Below are positions 52,400 through 64,000 of a stretch of 64,000 nucleotides of DNA, one piece after another. This DNA comes from Lethocerus indicus. Its lineage: Eukaryota > Arthropoda > Insecta > Hemiptera > Belostomatidae. The stretch is from positions 9,768,442-9,832,441 of the forward strand of contig JACDQD010000008.1 in the NCBI GenBank assembly GCA_019843655.1, in the 5' to 3' direction. The notes beneath the pieces are model-generated. The model did no database searches, was not told the DNA's origin, and saw nothing but the letters and a program-made list of their open reading frames with translations. The first letter of the stretch is position 1, and every line of letters starts with the position of its first letter. The position numbers and the translations under genes are program-made.

Positions 52400-53039
52400 G
52401 TGAAAGTTGCATCGTTTAAATTTCTTAATACAAACAACTCCGCGTGTTATCACCGAGAAGAAAAAAAGTATTCGGGGAACCTGGGAGTGGGACGATGTCG
52501 GCGTACGAGAGCTGACCGAGCGAGCCCATAGTTGGGAGCCGGTGTTAGAGCCATAAAGTGTTTAGACTGTCAATATTTGTTTTCGTCTTATCGGCAGAGC
52601 TGTATTTATTTTTATCGACGTTTTCCGTGTTCAGCGGGTCGTACGTCATTGGAAAAATGTGACCGTTATTTTTAGCGGATTCGGAGTATTATATTGAAAA
52701 ATTATAATTATCAGGTGAAGATTATTCCGTTATGGGAAGCTCCTAACGTTCCTTTAAATAATTCTTTATTTATTTAGTATAAGATGTAAAACATAAATGC
52801 CTTAAATTTGTCTTTATAAAAAACCAGTCTATTTTCTTATGTCAGAGAAGTGGTAAATATTTTTTGAAAATTAGTACTGCTAAAATTAGTTAAATTTTTG
52901 ATGTGTTAAAGCTAGGATATTTATCAGTTTTTAGGCCGTGTATATTTACATACACGTGTATATATATTCATTTTTGGCAACCGCAGTGTTGCTACAATAG
53001 ATCGAAGCCAGGATTCTTTCTCCCTTGCCCTTAAAATGC

Positions 53040-53640
53040 TTTTCTCCCTCCTACCCATTCTTGAAAATGCTGGAAAATTGTTCAGCGTTTGTATATGCGT
53101 TCCGTGTTTTTTTTTTACTTGCTGGTCCGCAGCCCCGCGAATATTAACGTTATTTATTGGCCCCGGTCCCGGTTCTTGCCGGTGTGTAGGGGCCTGGAGG
53201 GGTTGGCTAAAATCTTTCGTCGTATATTTCAACCGGGCTCCAACTCAGGTGGCGGCCTGGCACGTATGCACCGGCGGCCATTACACCCCGTGATTCATTT
53301 ACGACTGTACGTCTTACGGTTTTGTATTTTCCCGTAACCTTTTTCCTCTTCCTCTCCCTCCCACCCCCTCCTCCCACCCGCCGGTTTTATTTTCCTTTTT
53401 TCGGGCGTCGTTGTTTAAGTTTTTCACCGCCCCCCGGCGCTCACAAAAGGATTGAATAATCGCGGTCGGGGGAGATTTGTGCGTGGCCCGCGGGGAGTCC
53501 GTAAATTACCCGGGAGCACAAAACACCTCGTGGAATGTTTTCTGGGCCCCCGTTTTCCCTTTGCGTACTGCACGATTGCGAGACGCGATTGTGGCCTCCT
53601 CCCACTAATGGATGGCCTCCGGAAGGGTTCCTTGATTGTA
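53040..53640. other. GC-rich block with homopyrimidine tract
   Basis: The block carries a run at about 53337-53388 that is almost purely pyrimidine on + (tcctcttcctctccctcccacc and on). Overlapping frames of 74-119 codons on both strands have no recognisable product. It may form unusual structure or act as a regulatory block. Confidence 0.3.
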
Positions 53641-54451
53641 AAACACAAACATCGGTTAACACAAAAGTGGAGAATATTGTTCTGCAGATATTTTGTTCCG
53701 CGTACATTTTTTCAGTTCGATCAAACTATTACGCTTCCATTCCTGCTACCTAGTTCTTGGCATTGCTGTCCATCGAATATACGTAAAATTTTAGTTAGTT
53801 TAATTTATTAACTTTTAAAATGTCTCAGAATGTGTTTCGAGATTGCTTGAAATAAGTCCTTAAAACGTTGTATTTTTATGTGTCGGAATTTGTTTATTGT
53901 TGTTTGCTGTAATTGAAAGGTTGGGACTATGCCATTGTGATTTTAGTTCCATCTATTTTGTTTCTTCTACATTTGAAATCTCCTTGTACCGAAACAAACC
54001 TTTCTTCATAACAGTGAATTCCCAAGCGTATTGCGGTAAATTGCGAATTAAAAATCGTGTTAATTATTATCGTTTGATCCATTTCCAAATAGTCGGATAC
54101 GAATGACGTTTGAACAATGTCAAACCACTTGCGAACGTCTCGACTGAGGAGCAGTAAATGTACACTTTTTCCCGCTATTTTATTCTCGAATTAATCATTT
54201 GGAGTATTTGAAATCAATTGGTTTTGTATCGATAACGATTTTCAACGGCCCTAAACTCCAGTTCAAGTACCCACCGCCGGCAATGACCCGAAAACAAGTT
54301 TCCACTTCTATCTCCGACCTCAGAGAGCGACCATTCGGCGGAACGTATAGCTCGACAATTTCCAAGTTCTTTATCTCCCTGCTTCTCGTTCTGCGGAGAG
54401 CTTCTCATAACCGGGTCCGATTTTTCTAACCCCAGTTCCAATTTGTCAGGG

Positions 54452-54452
<1 letters not shown>

Positions 54453-54501
<49 letters not shown>
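54453..54501. repeat. TA dinucleotide microsatellite
   Basis: About 24 uninterrupted TA units between gtcagggt and tgctctaggg. It is the third long TA array in the window. Confidence 0.95.
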
Positions 54502-54503
<2 letters not shown>

Positions 54504-54539
54504 TCTAGGGGTTCTTTCCCGCTCCCTAAACGTATTTTC

Positions 54540-54840
54540 TGTTCCGTGGTGGGTCTTGATTAGGGGAAGGCCAATTGTTGGGCCCGGTGTGTGTTGCCGA
54601 CGTTACACTCATTTGTTCAGCGAGCGGAGCCAACTGGCCGGATAACGTGAGCGGCGTGTCAAAACGCCCCCGCAGTGCTCGAAGTCTCTCTCCCCTTCGA
54701 ATAAAAATAATAGGTAATTTTTTTTTATTCCACCCCACTTTAAGGGCCGGAAATCCAGTTTGCCGTTGGGCTCAACATCGCCTACCCGAGGCTTCGTGCG
54801 AAATTAGCCGGGGGGGGGGTTTCCTCAATAGTGCTGGGTT
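54540..54840. other. GC-rich block
   Basis: GC-rich DNA directly after the TA repeat, ending in a G10 run (54810-54819). Frames of 101 codons on + and 70 on minus overlap and match nothing I know. Confidence 0.25.
54810..54819 (+). repeat. Run of ten G
   Basis: Uninterrupted G10 run after aaattagcc. Confidence 0.88.
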
Positions 54841-56399
54841 AATGATTACCATTTCATTTAGTTACACTACAAATAAATAAAATCGGACCGCTTAGGAACG
54901 CACGGGTATGTCTGTTTCTTTGCACTTTCTGTCCCACCCCTTAGCAAATGCACACGGTCTTCTTATAATGGTATTACCTACCAAGTTTGCTAAATATTTT
55001 TCTATTGGTCTATCGACTGTGCAGCATTTCCCAAAAATAGACATTTTTATCATTATTTTTTAACGTACAATAGTTGAATGTGACAATTTATTTTTCACAT
55101 ATTTTTATGTTGTTTGTATGCACAATTTACACCAATTAAATTAAAAAGGATATATTCATTTATTTGTAGATATCTGGTTATCAACAAACAGATTGAGCAA
55201 AATGAAATATTCGATCTTATTCGTGTCTCTGACTTTGGTTGTATATATCTGCAGTTTCAATGACACAATCTATGATAGCGACATGAACACAGGCTTAATT
55301 GGAATCGACAATTAGGACCGAGATAACTTTTTCTCGGAACTGCTTGCCCGTCGATGCTATGCCTATTTATAATTTCAAGTGGAGTCTTTAGCTCGATAAT
55401 TGAGGCCAAGCGGACGAGGAAAAGAACTGCCAATGATCACTATCACAAAAACAAGACCAGTCGACGTCGGCAGCCATTGCCTCAATACAATTACAATGTT
55501 TAAGGAAAGCCGAAACTAATTCGAGAGAACAATTTTGAACTATTCCAAAATCCGATGAACACTGATTCAAGATGTGAAAAAATCTCGTTGAAAGCCAAAA
55601 AGCCATTAGCCGAAGTGTATAGGACCTCCTCAAGGCTTATAGTTTCTTCACTCGGGAGAAAGCAATGTACAAACTGTCCCGGGTAAGACGGAAGGCTCGC
55701 GGACGGGGACATAAAAGACGATAATGACTATTCCAAGGTCGAATTAATGCGCCCTTCCTCAACACAAATGGCGGGATAACCCGGCGAATATATACGAGCC
55801 AAGTTCGCCACCTCGGAGCTGGTGGCTCCCCCACCAGTATCGCGCGTCCCCTAATTTACTGCCGAAACTGCAACAGGGGGAGCGCTTCGTAGTATATTAA
55901 GTTCTGGTCCTCGGTTTCGGTCCTGAACTCCTTCTCGCATCGATACCACGATACTCTCTCCTCCTCTTAATCTAATGTTCAGCCCGGGGTCTGTGTCCTT
56001 TTATCGGAATCGTTAAGGAATAGGACACATTGAACAATTAGTTACTATTAAACCAATACGGCAGTGAATTGGTAAAAACCGAGACATTTAATTTACAGTA
56101 ACCTTACAAATACGATAATTTATTCTATTAATAAAATGAGTGTGACATTTAAGCGCAACGATTGATTTGATATGGCATTGTCAGAAAGATAGAGTGGCTA
56201 CAAATGCTAATATCTTAAAATGGGTTCTTGTTATGTAACTTTCATTTGGAATTTAGATAATCCAATTTTTTTATTGCAAATTTTCAATTCTGTTGCGCAA
56301 GTACATGATATTCTGTGTGATAATATTTTTGAAGTACTGGGTTAGATCTGCGTTTTGGCTTTTCGCCGACGTTGATACAGGATCGGATCATGATTTCAC

Positions 56400-56680
56400 C
56401 ACTGGCGTTCGTTGTTTCACTAAAAGTAGCTGCGGTTAATAAAAGCAGAGCTAAAACACTGAATGAAGGACGGCCGTAGACGTTTTTGTGGACGCGTCTT
56501 AAAACTGATTTTACAGTTATTGGGGCATTTATAAGGAGACGGGGTCGGTGAGCAGGTGCGCCGTTTTGCGATGTTGGAACACAGGTGGCCTTCAATGGCT
56601 CCTCTCCTCGGCTTGATCTCGGCCACTCGGCTGAATTATTGGCGGCCGGGTCCCCCTACCGAATACAAGTCGTAATGGAA
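56400..56680. other. GC-rich block
   Basis: Moderately GC-rich, with overlapping frames on both strands (68-103 codons) and no recognisable product. Candidate non-coding regulatory block by composition only. Confidence 0.2.
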
Positions 56681-58599
56681 AATTACGACGCAACTCCGTA
56701 TCAGGGCGAGACATTGCATAATCGAAGGCTATCCCATAATCATAGATTAATAATGTACGAAGGCTGCCGCGCACTAATTTCTATATAGTCCTAAGATTGC
56801 TATAGTACACGACTTAACAGAGATATACTCAATACGACTGAACAATTTGATGGAGAACCGTTAACAACATATGGGCACTGCAAACATTGGCAGTGTATCA
56901 TTATGCCACGGTCTTTAATGTTTACATTTCATTTCCGGATTTATAGAAGTGTTCGGGCTGGACATATTGAATTAAGATAGTTGCGTCTGACCGTGGGATA
57001 GCGGTGCCTCCTGGGTTCTCCTTTCTGGGCTCTAAAGATCCACCGGTCTAGAGCCGAGTCGGTAGTGTACCCCGGCTCCTCCTCCTCCCCGTATTAGGTA
57101 TCGCCTTCTGGGAACGCTCGGGGCCTGAGAAAACCGGGCTGTCGCTTTTCATATATGGGGAACCGACATAAGAACTAAGGAGCGGGGCCGATGGGCCGGG
57201 CCTCTCTACAAGACGCGACGACCAAGGCCATCCGTCGGCCTAATTAGGACAATTAATGATTATCGCCGAAGCCTCAATGACGCGCACTGTCGCGTGTCGC
57301 CCCTTTTTGCGGTAAAACGAAGCTCAGGTTGCAGTTAATCCGATTCAGAACAACTTCAGTGTCCTCAAATATACTTGCGGTACGTTTCTTATGTATAGTA
57401 CCTGGAGTATATTGACCGTTTGTTTCTTCACTAGTAAAATCCATGTAGGGACGTCGGAGGTGTTTTTGTATCGGGTTTCCCTTTTTTAAGTTTATCGCTT
57501 CAGAATAAGATAAAGAAACGTGATCTATTATCACTGCGTGAGTTTCTGCGTCCTGTGACATATTTGGTCTGCGGGTTTCAGTACTTCAAAACATTGTCTG
57601 TAACATTCTTTTACTGCCTGTATAACGGGGAACCATAACTGATTTCAGTGCAGGTAGTAGAATTATGCAGCCCTAGTAATTAACAAGCAGACCCGGGGTC
57701 GCACTAGAGGACCCCAGCTTTTGTATCTATTTTGAAAAAATTGTCTTTGTCGTTGGTATGGTTGAAATATAGAACATAGTCCACCAGAACACTCGAATAT
57801 TACTGTAAGGCACCAAGCTAAATTATATTGATTAAAAATTATCTGCGGTAATTAATATTTTCATTGACACAGATAACCGAATAGTTTTACATTTTGCTTA
57901 ATGTGTATATATTTAGAAATGAGTGTATAAATTAAACATATAATTACAAACATAATTTAGTTGCAAAATGATTGTACTTTAATTAGAAATACGTATAAAC
58001 ACCCCCTACGTACGCCTCTATGAATAAATGAGAGGAGAACAGTTATGTTTCATGACGAGTCATCGTCTTGTTTGAAGAGGCCACTCGATGATAGCCCTTC
58101 TGTGTCGCTGCTTGACTGATCACAGGGCCATGATGTACGGGGGCGCAACTGCCCTACTCGGTGAAGTGGGGCAAGGGATGGTTTTCGTGGAAAAAGGATT
58201 CCGGGCCACTGAATTCTGCGGGTTAAATTAAAACTAATGACGATTCCTGTTATTACTTTCCGGGTATATTTTTTGCAACAAATAAACGAATGATATTTAA
58301 AAGGTCGGATAGATATATTAAAACGTATCTCTGGTTAGCGAATTACAACTTATTAAGCGTAATACAGTAAATTTGACAGTTTGAAATACGTAGCAGCCCT
58401 CTATTACATTAGATTAATTACTACATATTTCCTTAGGATATAAAAATGTAGCCGTCCACTAGTACGCACGTCCCTGCGAATTTGAAATATAAATTTAACT
58501 CCAGGTTGAATATGAAAAGTTAATTTCGAGAAAGTTGAGACTTGTCTAAGTTGCTTTTCAAATTTCATCCCGTTTGAACTCCTGAGAAGCCGCGCCTCC

Positions 58600-58780
58600 C
58601 ACGCCATTACCGGAGGGAGGAATGGAAAAGAGACGGATAAAGACGGAAAGAGAGGATAAAACAAAGGGAGGGACCGGAGGGTCGTATACTTTATAGAAAC
58701 AATTACCCGAAGGAGAATAAGGGAGAGGAGCGGGTCAGGAGATAGTGGCTCACTGGGAGAGGCGCGTTACTGCGATAAAT
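58600..58780 (+). other. Purine-rich tract
   Basis: The + strand is strongly purine-biased with ggagggaggaatgg, gacggaaagagagg, gggaggg and gagaataagggagagg words. It could bind GAGA-type factors or form triplex or quadruplex-like structure. It is followed by a CpG-rich stretch to about 59040. Confidence 0.35.
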
Positions 58781-60119
58781 TCGGCCAGGATGTTTTGAGT
58801 TATACAGGGTTTATAGGGCTAAATAGCGAGCGGGCCGGGACCCGGGCGTTAGCCCCTAGTTTATTATAGCCGAGGCCTCCCCGAGAGAGCGAGGGAAGGG
58901 CCACGTTCCCTTGGGACGCTTCCACACCCAGACAAAGATTAGTATCTTCCCGAACAGGCAACGCCGCCGCTCTTACCTCCCTTTTGTCATATCTGAATTC
59001 GCCCTGGTCACAAGTTCCTGAAGACTTCTCGTCCCGTTGCCCGAGGTTGTGATGGCCTATGTGCTAAAGGTAAACCAGTGACCATGAGAAATAATTTATT
59101 TGTAAATTCTGGGTTCTTCACATGAGTCTCAAGCTAGATCACCATCTAGTATGATACCCATGATAACTGAGGGTAGAACTAGGGATCAATAGAACTGATC
59201 GTGAGCGTAAAAATAAATTTCGCTTATATTATCGTAATGCTCACCACTCTTCATAATTGTCAAAATGTAATGTTTTTTAAGGGCTAACTATATGTTTAAT
59301 GATTGACGACTGAAGGCAGTTATATTTCTCCAATATGAAGGGTCTCGGATGTTGGCAGCTGTTTTGTATATTTGAAAATCGAGTCCCAGTAAAAATAATG
59401 TTCCTCAACTACTACGAAGCGAAGAAAGACTGAAGCGGGAAAGTATCGTTAGTGACATGAGTCACGTTTCGATACTAACCGGCGGGAGCAATGCGGAGGG
59501 AATGAAACTGCCATTAGGATGACAACAACATTGGAGTCGATGCCGAAAGACGGGCCTTGGAAACAGCAGGCGGCAGTCAATATCGCGGTATTATTTGGCA
59601 ACAGGTGTGTCGCCTCGCCATATGACTCTGTCTCTTCCACCCCGGCGCCCCATCAACACAAAGAAACTGCCTGTTAACGATTCCTTCATCATTGAACGTA
59701 TGAATTGTCATTTAGGACACGGCGATGACAATTTCTTAAGAGTGGTATCACTTTTACTGACCCAGAAAAGATATTTTTAATTCAAATTTGCTGTCGGAGA
59801 GATAGACAGCTAGAAAGAGTTACATAATTTAGACTCTCGACTGGGAAATCGCGACTCTCTTTCTGATTATCTGATTAAACATTAACCGATTGTCTCATAT
59901 TAACGCTTTCATTTCACCTCGCTTCTAAAGTTTCTGTAATTGTGGATTTTACAGTCCGTTTTTTAAACTACTATACCGGGAGAACATCAGGACACACACT
60001 TGTATTTTTTTTATCGGTCTGTCGGGGGCAGATCATTTAAATAATGTATAATTTAACAGTGGAATTATCTGAAGACCTTCGTATGTTGTATGACTCTTGA
60101 AACGTTTTCGTTTGCTAAT

Positions 60120-60420
60120 TGCCGGTGGTTGGAGCCGCCGATTTATCCTGGCCCCCTGTGCTCAGCCGGCGTCTGTTCACCGCCGGCTCCCCGTCGAAGA
60201 CAACAACAATAAAATTATGGAGTCAGCCGAGGCCCGGAATGAAATTGCCAATTAATTTATTCGATGTGAATTGCAAATAGTTGCAACCGGGCGCCGGAGC
60301 GGAAGGGGGAGGATATGTTTAATAAATATGCAAATGGTTTCGTTGCTAACAGGCTCAGTTTGTCCCTTTACTGGGCCAAGTAGATTTAATACGGTTCTCC
60401 GGTTAAATGTCCTATCCGCC
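60120..60420. other. GC-rich block with Sox- and POU-type sites, candidate enhancer
   Basis: The block holds acaacaataaaa (Sox-type ACAATAA at 60206-60212), caattaattta (homeodomain core), an exact octamer ATGCAAAT at 60328-60335 and gttgctaac just after it, an RFX-like half site. Sox and POU sites together are common in neural enhancers. I infer a possible neural cis-element from motifs only. Confidence 0.35.
60328..60335 (+). promoter_or_regulatory. POU octamer (ATGCAAAT)
   Basis: Exact octamer in aataaatatgcaaatgg, inside the 60.12-60.42 kb GC-rich block and about 120 bases from a Sox-type site. Confidence 0.28.
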
Positions 60421-63400
60421 TTTTTGTTTTTGTTTTTATTTGCTGACGTTATTTAAGTAATTAAATGTTAAAATAATACGTTTTTCTAGGATATATATTA
60501 TTCGAGTTAACTGTTCTTGAAATTGCTAAACTTAAATATTTTCTTTTTTGTAATTTAATGGGCAATAATTCCGACTTAATTCTAATTGTAAATTTCCGCC
60601 GAAAAAGCTCGAATTGGAATATTCTAAGGTTTATTGTTGAATAGAACCATCGTGAACTTATGCTATTTTAATGTAATTGACCTGCAATGATGAAACTTGA
60701 AGAACCTCGTATGTATCAAAAGCTCATTCGTTATTCATACCGTTTTACCGAGAACGAATTAGGGAAGGATGCTGCCTGAATGCGCCCTTAACTAAACGTA
60801 TTAACCTGTCCCAGTAGTTAACCTACTTACGGACACCGGTAATGCCCCTAATTGAACCCCGTCTCCTTTGGAGGCGGCGACTCGTCGGAATACATCTAAT
60901 TGGGTTGCTTAATTGGTTTCTTCTGGATAATTTTACAGCGCCAGGATATCGGTTCGCTCATGTCCTTAATTTATGAGAGCTAATCGAAAAGAGCGAATAT
61001 TTATTCTTATTCTTGTCGGTATTTGTATGCGAGTAATAACTGTAAAAATGTAAAGATAATGATAATAATATAATAAGTATAATTTTTAATGATTGAAATA
61101 TTCCCTCGTGCACGCATTGGTAATGATGGAATAATTAGCATTCTGATATAAAAATCTCTTTAATGCGTTGGTGTAAATTACCGCTCACGGTATTATTAAA
61201 CGGTGATATGTTGCATCAATATAATGTTACGTCCCCTGAAAGAACTAATTTAACGGCAGATTTACATGTATCAGGACCCATTAAACCGGGGGATAATAAA
61301 TAGGCGCTGTTTGCTTACGTATATTTAATAAAGATGATTTATTTCCTAGTATGTTATCAGGGATATTAATCATGTCTAGTGTTTTAAATGAGGGATATAG
61401 TATTTTGTGTGTGCTTACTTTTCAATTGCTGATCTTGAATACATTTTTGGCCCCGGTGTTTAATTCTATTGGCGTTTCTTCCTTCATAATTTGCTTAGAT
61501 AATATCTAATTATACATGTTTAACCTTTGTGGATGATCTAGAATTTAGATCAGTGTATAGAGATACTCTCTATAAAGAATACCGGAGGACGCAGGATCGA
61601 TGTCTGTCAACAGCAAATTCTTTATCCGCCTGCAAATACGGAATTGAATTGAATATCAGGTTGAATGTCGTTCAGGCCGTTTTATCTAACTCCAGCATAT
61701 TATTGTTTTTTACGTTAAAAAAGGAATTCTCACCTGGTGCTTTTGTTATCCTTAGACATTTGTTAATAGTTATATTAACTGGTCAACTCGTCGATTTAAC
61801 TTAGTCCTAAAACAATGACAGACCAATCGGTTATAATGTCACCTACAAGGTGAACCAGAGCCCGAGTCATTATTCACTGACAATTAGATCGTGCTGGTCT
61901 GGCAGCGTTGAAGTGAAACGCACATTTATAAAATGCGTGTAAACATTTTTTAAATTTACAAAATTTATATAATAAAACAAATGCTCAAATAATACAAATC
62001 TATGCATACATTCATTAGTCATTATATGGAATATGATCGACGACGACTTCATTATTTATAGCTCTCAAAACAGCATTCATTGAATTATTTTGACTACGTT
62101 GTAATTTTTAGACGTTACCACGACAACTGCGTTCATTGGTTATTACATTAGTAATCGATGGATTATCGTATCTGGTTTAAATCGGGTTGAGTCGAAATAT
62201 TCGACCCGCAGCTTTCTGCATGCCGTGAATGGGCACATATTTGTGGTAGTTTAGAATAACTGTTTGGTGTGGTCTGCGAGGGTATGGAATTACCGTTGTT
62301 TCTTCGGCCAGTAGTTCTTTCGTCAGTAGGATGTTAAGTCACTCCGACATTTCGGTTGTCGATATTTGTGGTGCTCCTCACAGTTTCATCCATCGGAAGG
62401 CTAATGTGTCAGAATATAAAGTTGTTGAAGTTTCGAAATTGATTTTGTGCCAGGTCGAAGGCAAGTTTTGAGAAAAGTTATAAACTGTATAGGATATATT
62501 AACTCCCTCCACAATTATTTTAACAGGATATACAATCCGCCAACATGATGTTACATGCATGGCATACTGTGTCTCTTCCTACAGAGTTATAAAGAATTAG
62601 ATCCTTAAATATCCTATTTGCCGATTAAAGTTTTGCACTTGCTGGGACAGCATGATTTCAACTTGGTTGTCGATTTGGATACATTATTTAAACTTAGTTC
62701 GCGGGGTATTATTTAGTGCGTCTGGGGGTTGATACCGTCAGGGGGCCGAAAGCGTTTTCCATGTTCCCCGGCATCACTCCCTTTATTATTAGTCTCATTA
62801 TTCACCCGAATTCACCTGAATTTCGCGCCCCATAACCCGCTCAATATATTCATGGGCTTTTATTTTGTGACGTTTCACGAACATCAGCGTAACCTCTTCT
62901 CCGTCATTATTTTTTAGAGCGATTCGCAACGTCCATCCCCCGGTTTCTTTGTTTTTAGCCAATTTTTATCTCCCATATTTGTTGGAGAAGGGTGGACAAA
63001 TTTTTATATAAGTTAGGTATATAATGGTACGCAGTTCGATGCTTTCCTGTTTATCTCAAATTACTGTCTGTGCCTAATTAGGTAGGCAGTATTAAACGAA
63101 TCGAAGTTTCCCCCCTGAGTTTCGGATACTAAAATGTTCAGTTATTCTTTTCCAGAAACAACCTTTTCAATATGTAAAGTGAACTGGGTAATTTGAAATA
63201 TGAAAGATAATTATTGGGAATTACTTGCCGGCTGATTTTTTTCACTGGATTGCCGGAAAATTAAATTTCCGTTTTCGTTTTAAAATAGGAATATTAAAAA
63301 GTGGAATTTTTTAAAGTTATATTTTTGTTATCCTTTTATTATCAAAATATTTTGAAGCCGTTCTCCATTTTGACCTCAACACTTTTCGATTGAAAAATGG

Positions 63401-63569
63401 AAATGGAACGAAAGAACTTGAAAAAAATGTTCTAATTACGCTATACTCCCACGCTCTGTTCCCACATACGTTCGGGCTTCCGGAAATGTACGCTGTTTTT
63501 TATATATATTTTTCTTCGCTACATTTGTCATTATAATTTTTTTTTAAGAGGGCTTGTTACCATGCAGGC

Positions 63570-63920
63570 GCGCGAATAATAATCGGATAAAAGGGAAACC
63601 GTGTAATATCGCCTGGGACTCCATTAGCAGAGCGGTGTCCGAGTCTGAGGGCGGTGTACGCACACACACAGTCGGTCGGCCCGATCTCATTACCGAGAGC
63701 CGTCGACTCCCAATTACCGGTTAATTTCAAACATATTGCCCATTAGATCGACGTCGAAGAGGGGAGGGGGCTGGATGCGCGAGCGCTTTAATTGTAATTA
63801 CTCCTCTTCTATTGTTAACTCCATTGTGCCCAACCGGCCGGGTACGTGTCGTCGGAATTGTGATTTATCGTTAATGGGGTGCCGATTTCCCCCTACTCCG
63901 CCACCTGCTATTGTATGATT
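63570..63920. other. GC-rich block with CA repeat
   Basis: GC-rich stretch with cacacacaca at about 63659-63670, cgtcgaagaggggaggggg and gtgcccaaccggccggg. A 60-codon + frame here is not recognisable. It lies at the window edge. Confidence 0.22.
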
Positions 63921-64000
63921 GTGCTGAATTTCGCGACTAATTCAACAACAACCTAATCTCTTGGATAGTAGGGCGTGAAACGGGCCGTTTATGAACCGCA

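Larger units (their letters stand above)
46400..64000 (+). other. Intron segment downstream of ratchet point 4
   Basis: At least 17.6 kb of intron interior continues beyond the window edge with no further CAG|GTRAGT on this strand. GC-rich blocks occur near 47.34-47.70, 49.13-49.40, 50.27-50.56, 51.78-51.97, 52.48-52.64, 53.04-53.64, 54.28-54.84, 55.68-55.99, 56.40-56.68, 56.98-57.25, 58.56-59.04, 60.12-60.42, 60.78-60.96, 62.73-62.96 and 63.57-63.92 kb. A TA repeat and a homopyrimidine tract are also present. The AT-rich remainder shows nothing I can call. Confidence 0.5.

Noticed and set aside
52712..52720. CAG|GTGAAG as a fifth ratchet point
   Set aside because: The upstream sequence is A-rich (attataattat) with no pyrimidine run, and the donor is weaker.
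57652..57660. CAG|GTAGTA near gatttcagtgcag
   Set aside because: Weak donor and short pyrimidine stretch. It is not comparable with the four canonical sites.
61728..61736. Minus-strand CAG|GTGAGA
   Set aside because: The preceding minus-strand bases are aaaagcac, with no pyrimidine run, and it stands alone on that strand.
1..64000. CRISPR array, operons or other prokaryotic features
   Set aside because: No regularly spaced identical repeats and no gene runs or ribosome-binding patterns. TA microsatellites, a LINE and pol III SINEs indicate a eukaryote.

Overview
The window looks like non-coding eukaryotic DNA, most probably from an insect or other arthropod. Every frame is broken by stops. 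The longest open stretch is 207 codons, it lies in a GC-rich low-complexity block, and none of the longer open frames gives a protein I recognise. CpG is not visibly depleted. The recognisable mobile DNA is one R1/Jockey-type LINE fragment and a few decayed tRNA-derived SINEs. I cannot name the species or the host gene.

The strongest signal is a set of four juxtaposed splice sites, all on the + strand and all reading CAG|GTGAGT behind a pyrimidine-rich run. Their junctions are at 8851|8852, 23846|23847, 35309|35310 and 46399|46400. This is the signature of zero-nucleotide recursive splicing (ratchet points), known from very long introns in Drosophila. In that process a long intron is removed in steps: each step joins the upstream exon to a ratchet point, which recreates a 5' splice site for the next step. 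The spacings are about 15.0, 11.5 and 11.1 kb. I found no CAGGTRAGT on the minus strand. The simplest reading is that the whole window is the interior of one + strand intron longer than 64 kb, with both flanking exons outside.

Layout: 1-8851 is the tail of an upstream ratchet segment, with a SINE near 7.9 kb and a TA repeat near 6.65 kb. Segment 8852-23846 holds two or three SINE fragments, a TA repeat and the LINE fragment near 21.2-21.6 kb. Segment 23847-35309 holds a 55-bp tandem duplication and a GA-rich block with an octamer beside a CRE. Segment 35310-46399 holds several GC-rich blocks and SINE remnants. Segment 46400-64000 continues past the window edge and holds a TA repeat, a homopyrimidine tract and a Sox/POU-motif block. 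Throughout, AT-rich spacers alternate with dozens of short GC- and CpG-rich blocks, roughly 200-600 bp each. Many contain ATTA homeodomain cores or ATGCAAAT octamers, so they are candidate intronic enhancers. That function is inference from motifs only. Compositions, counts and edges were judged by eye.
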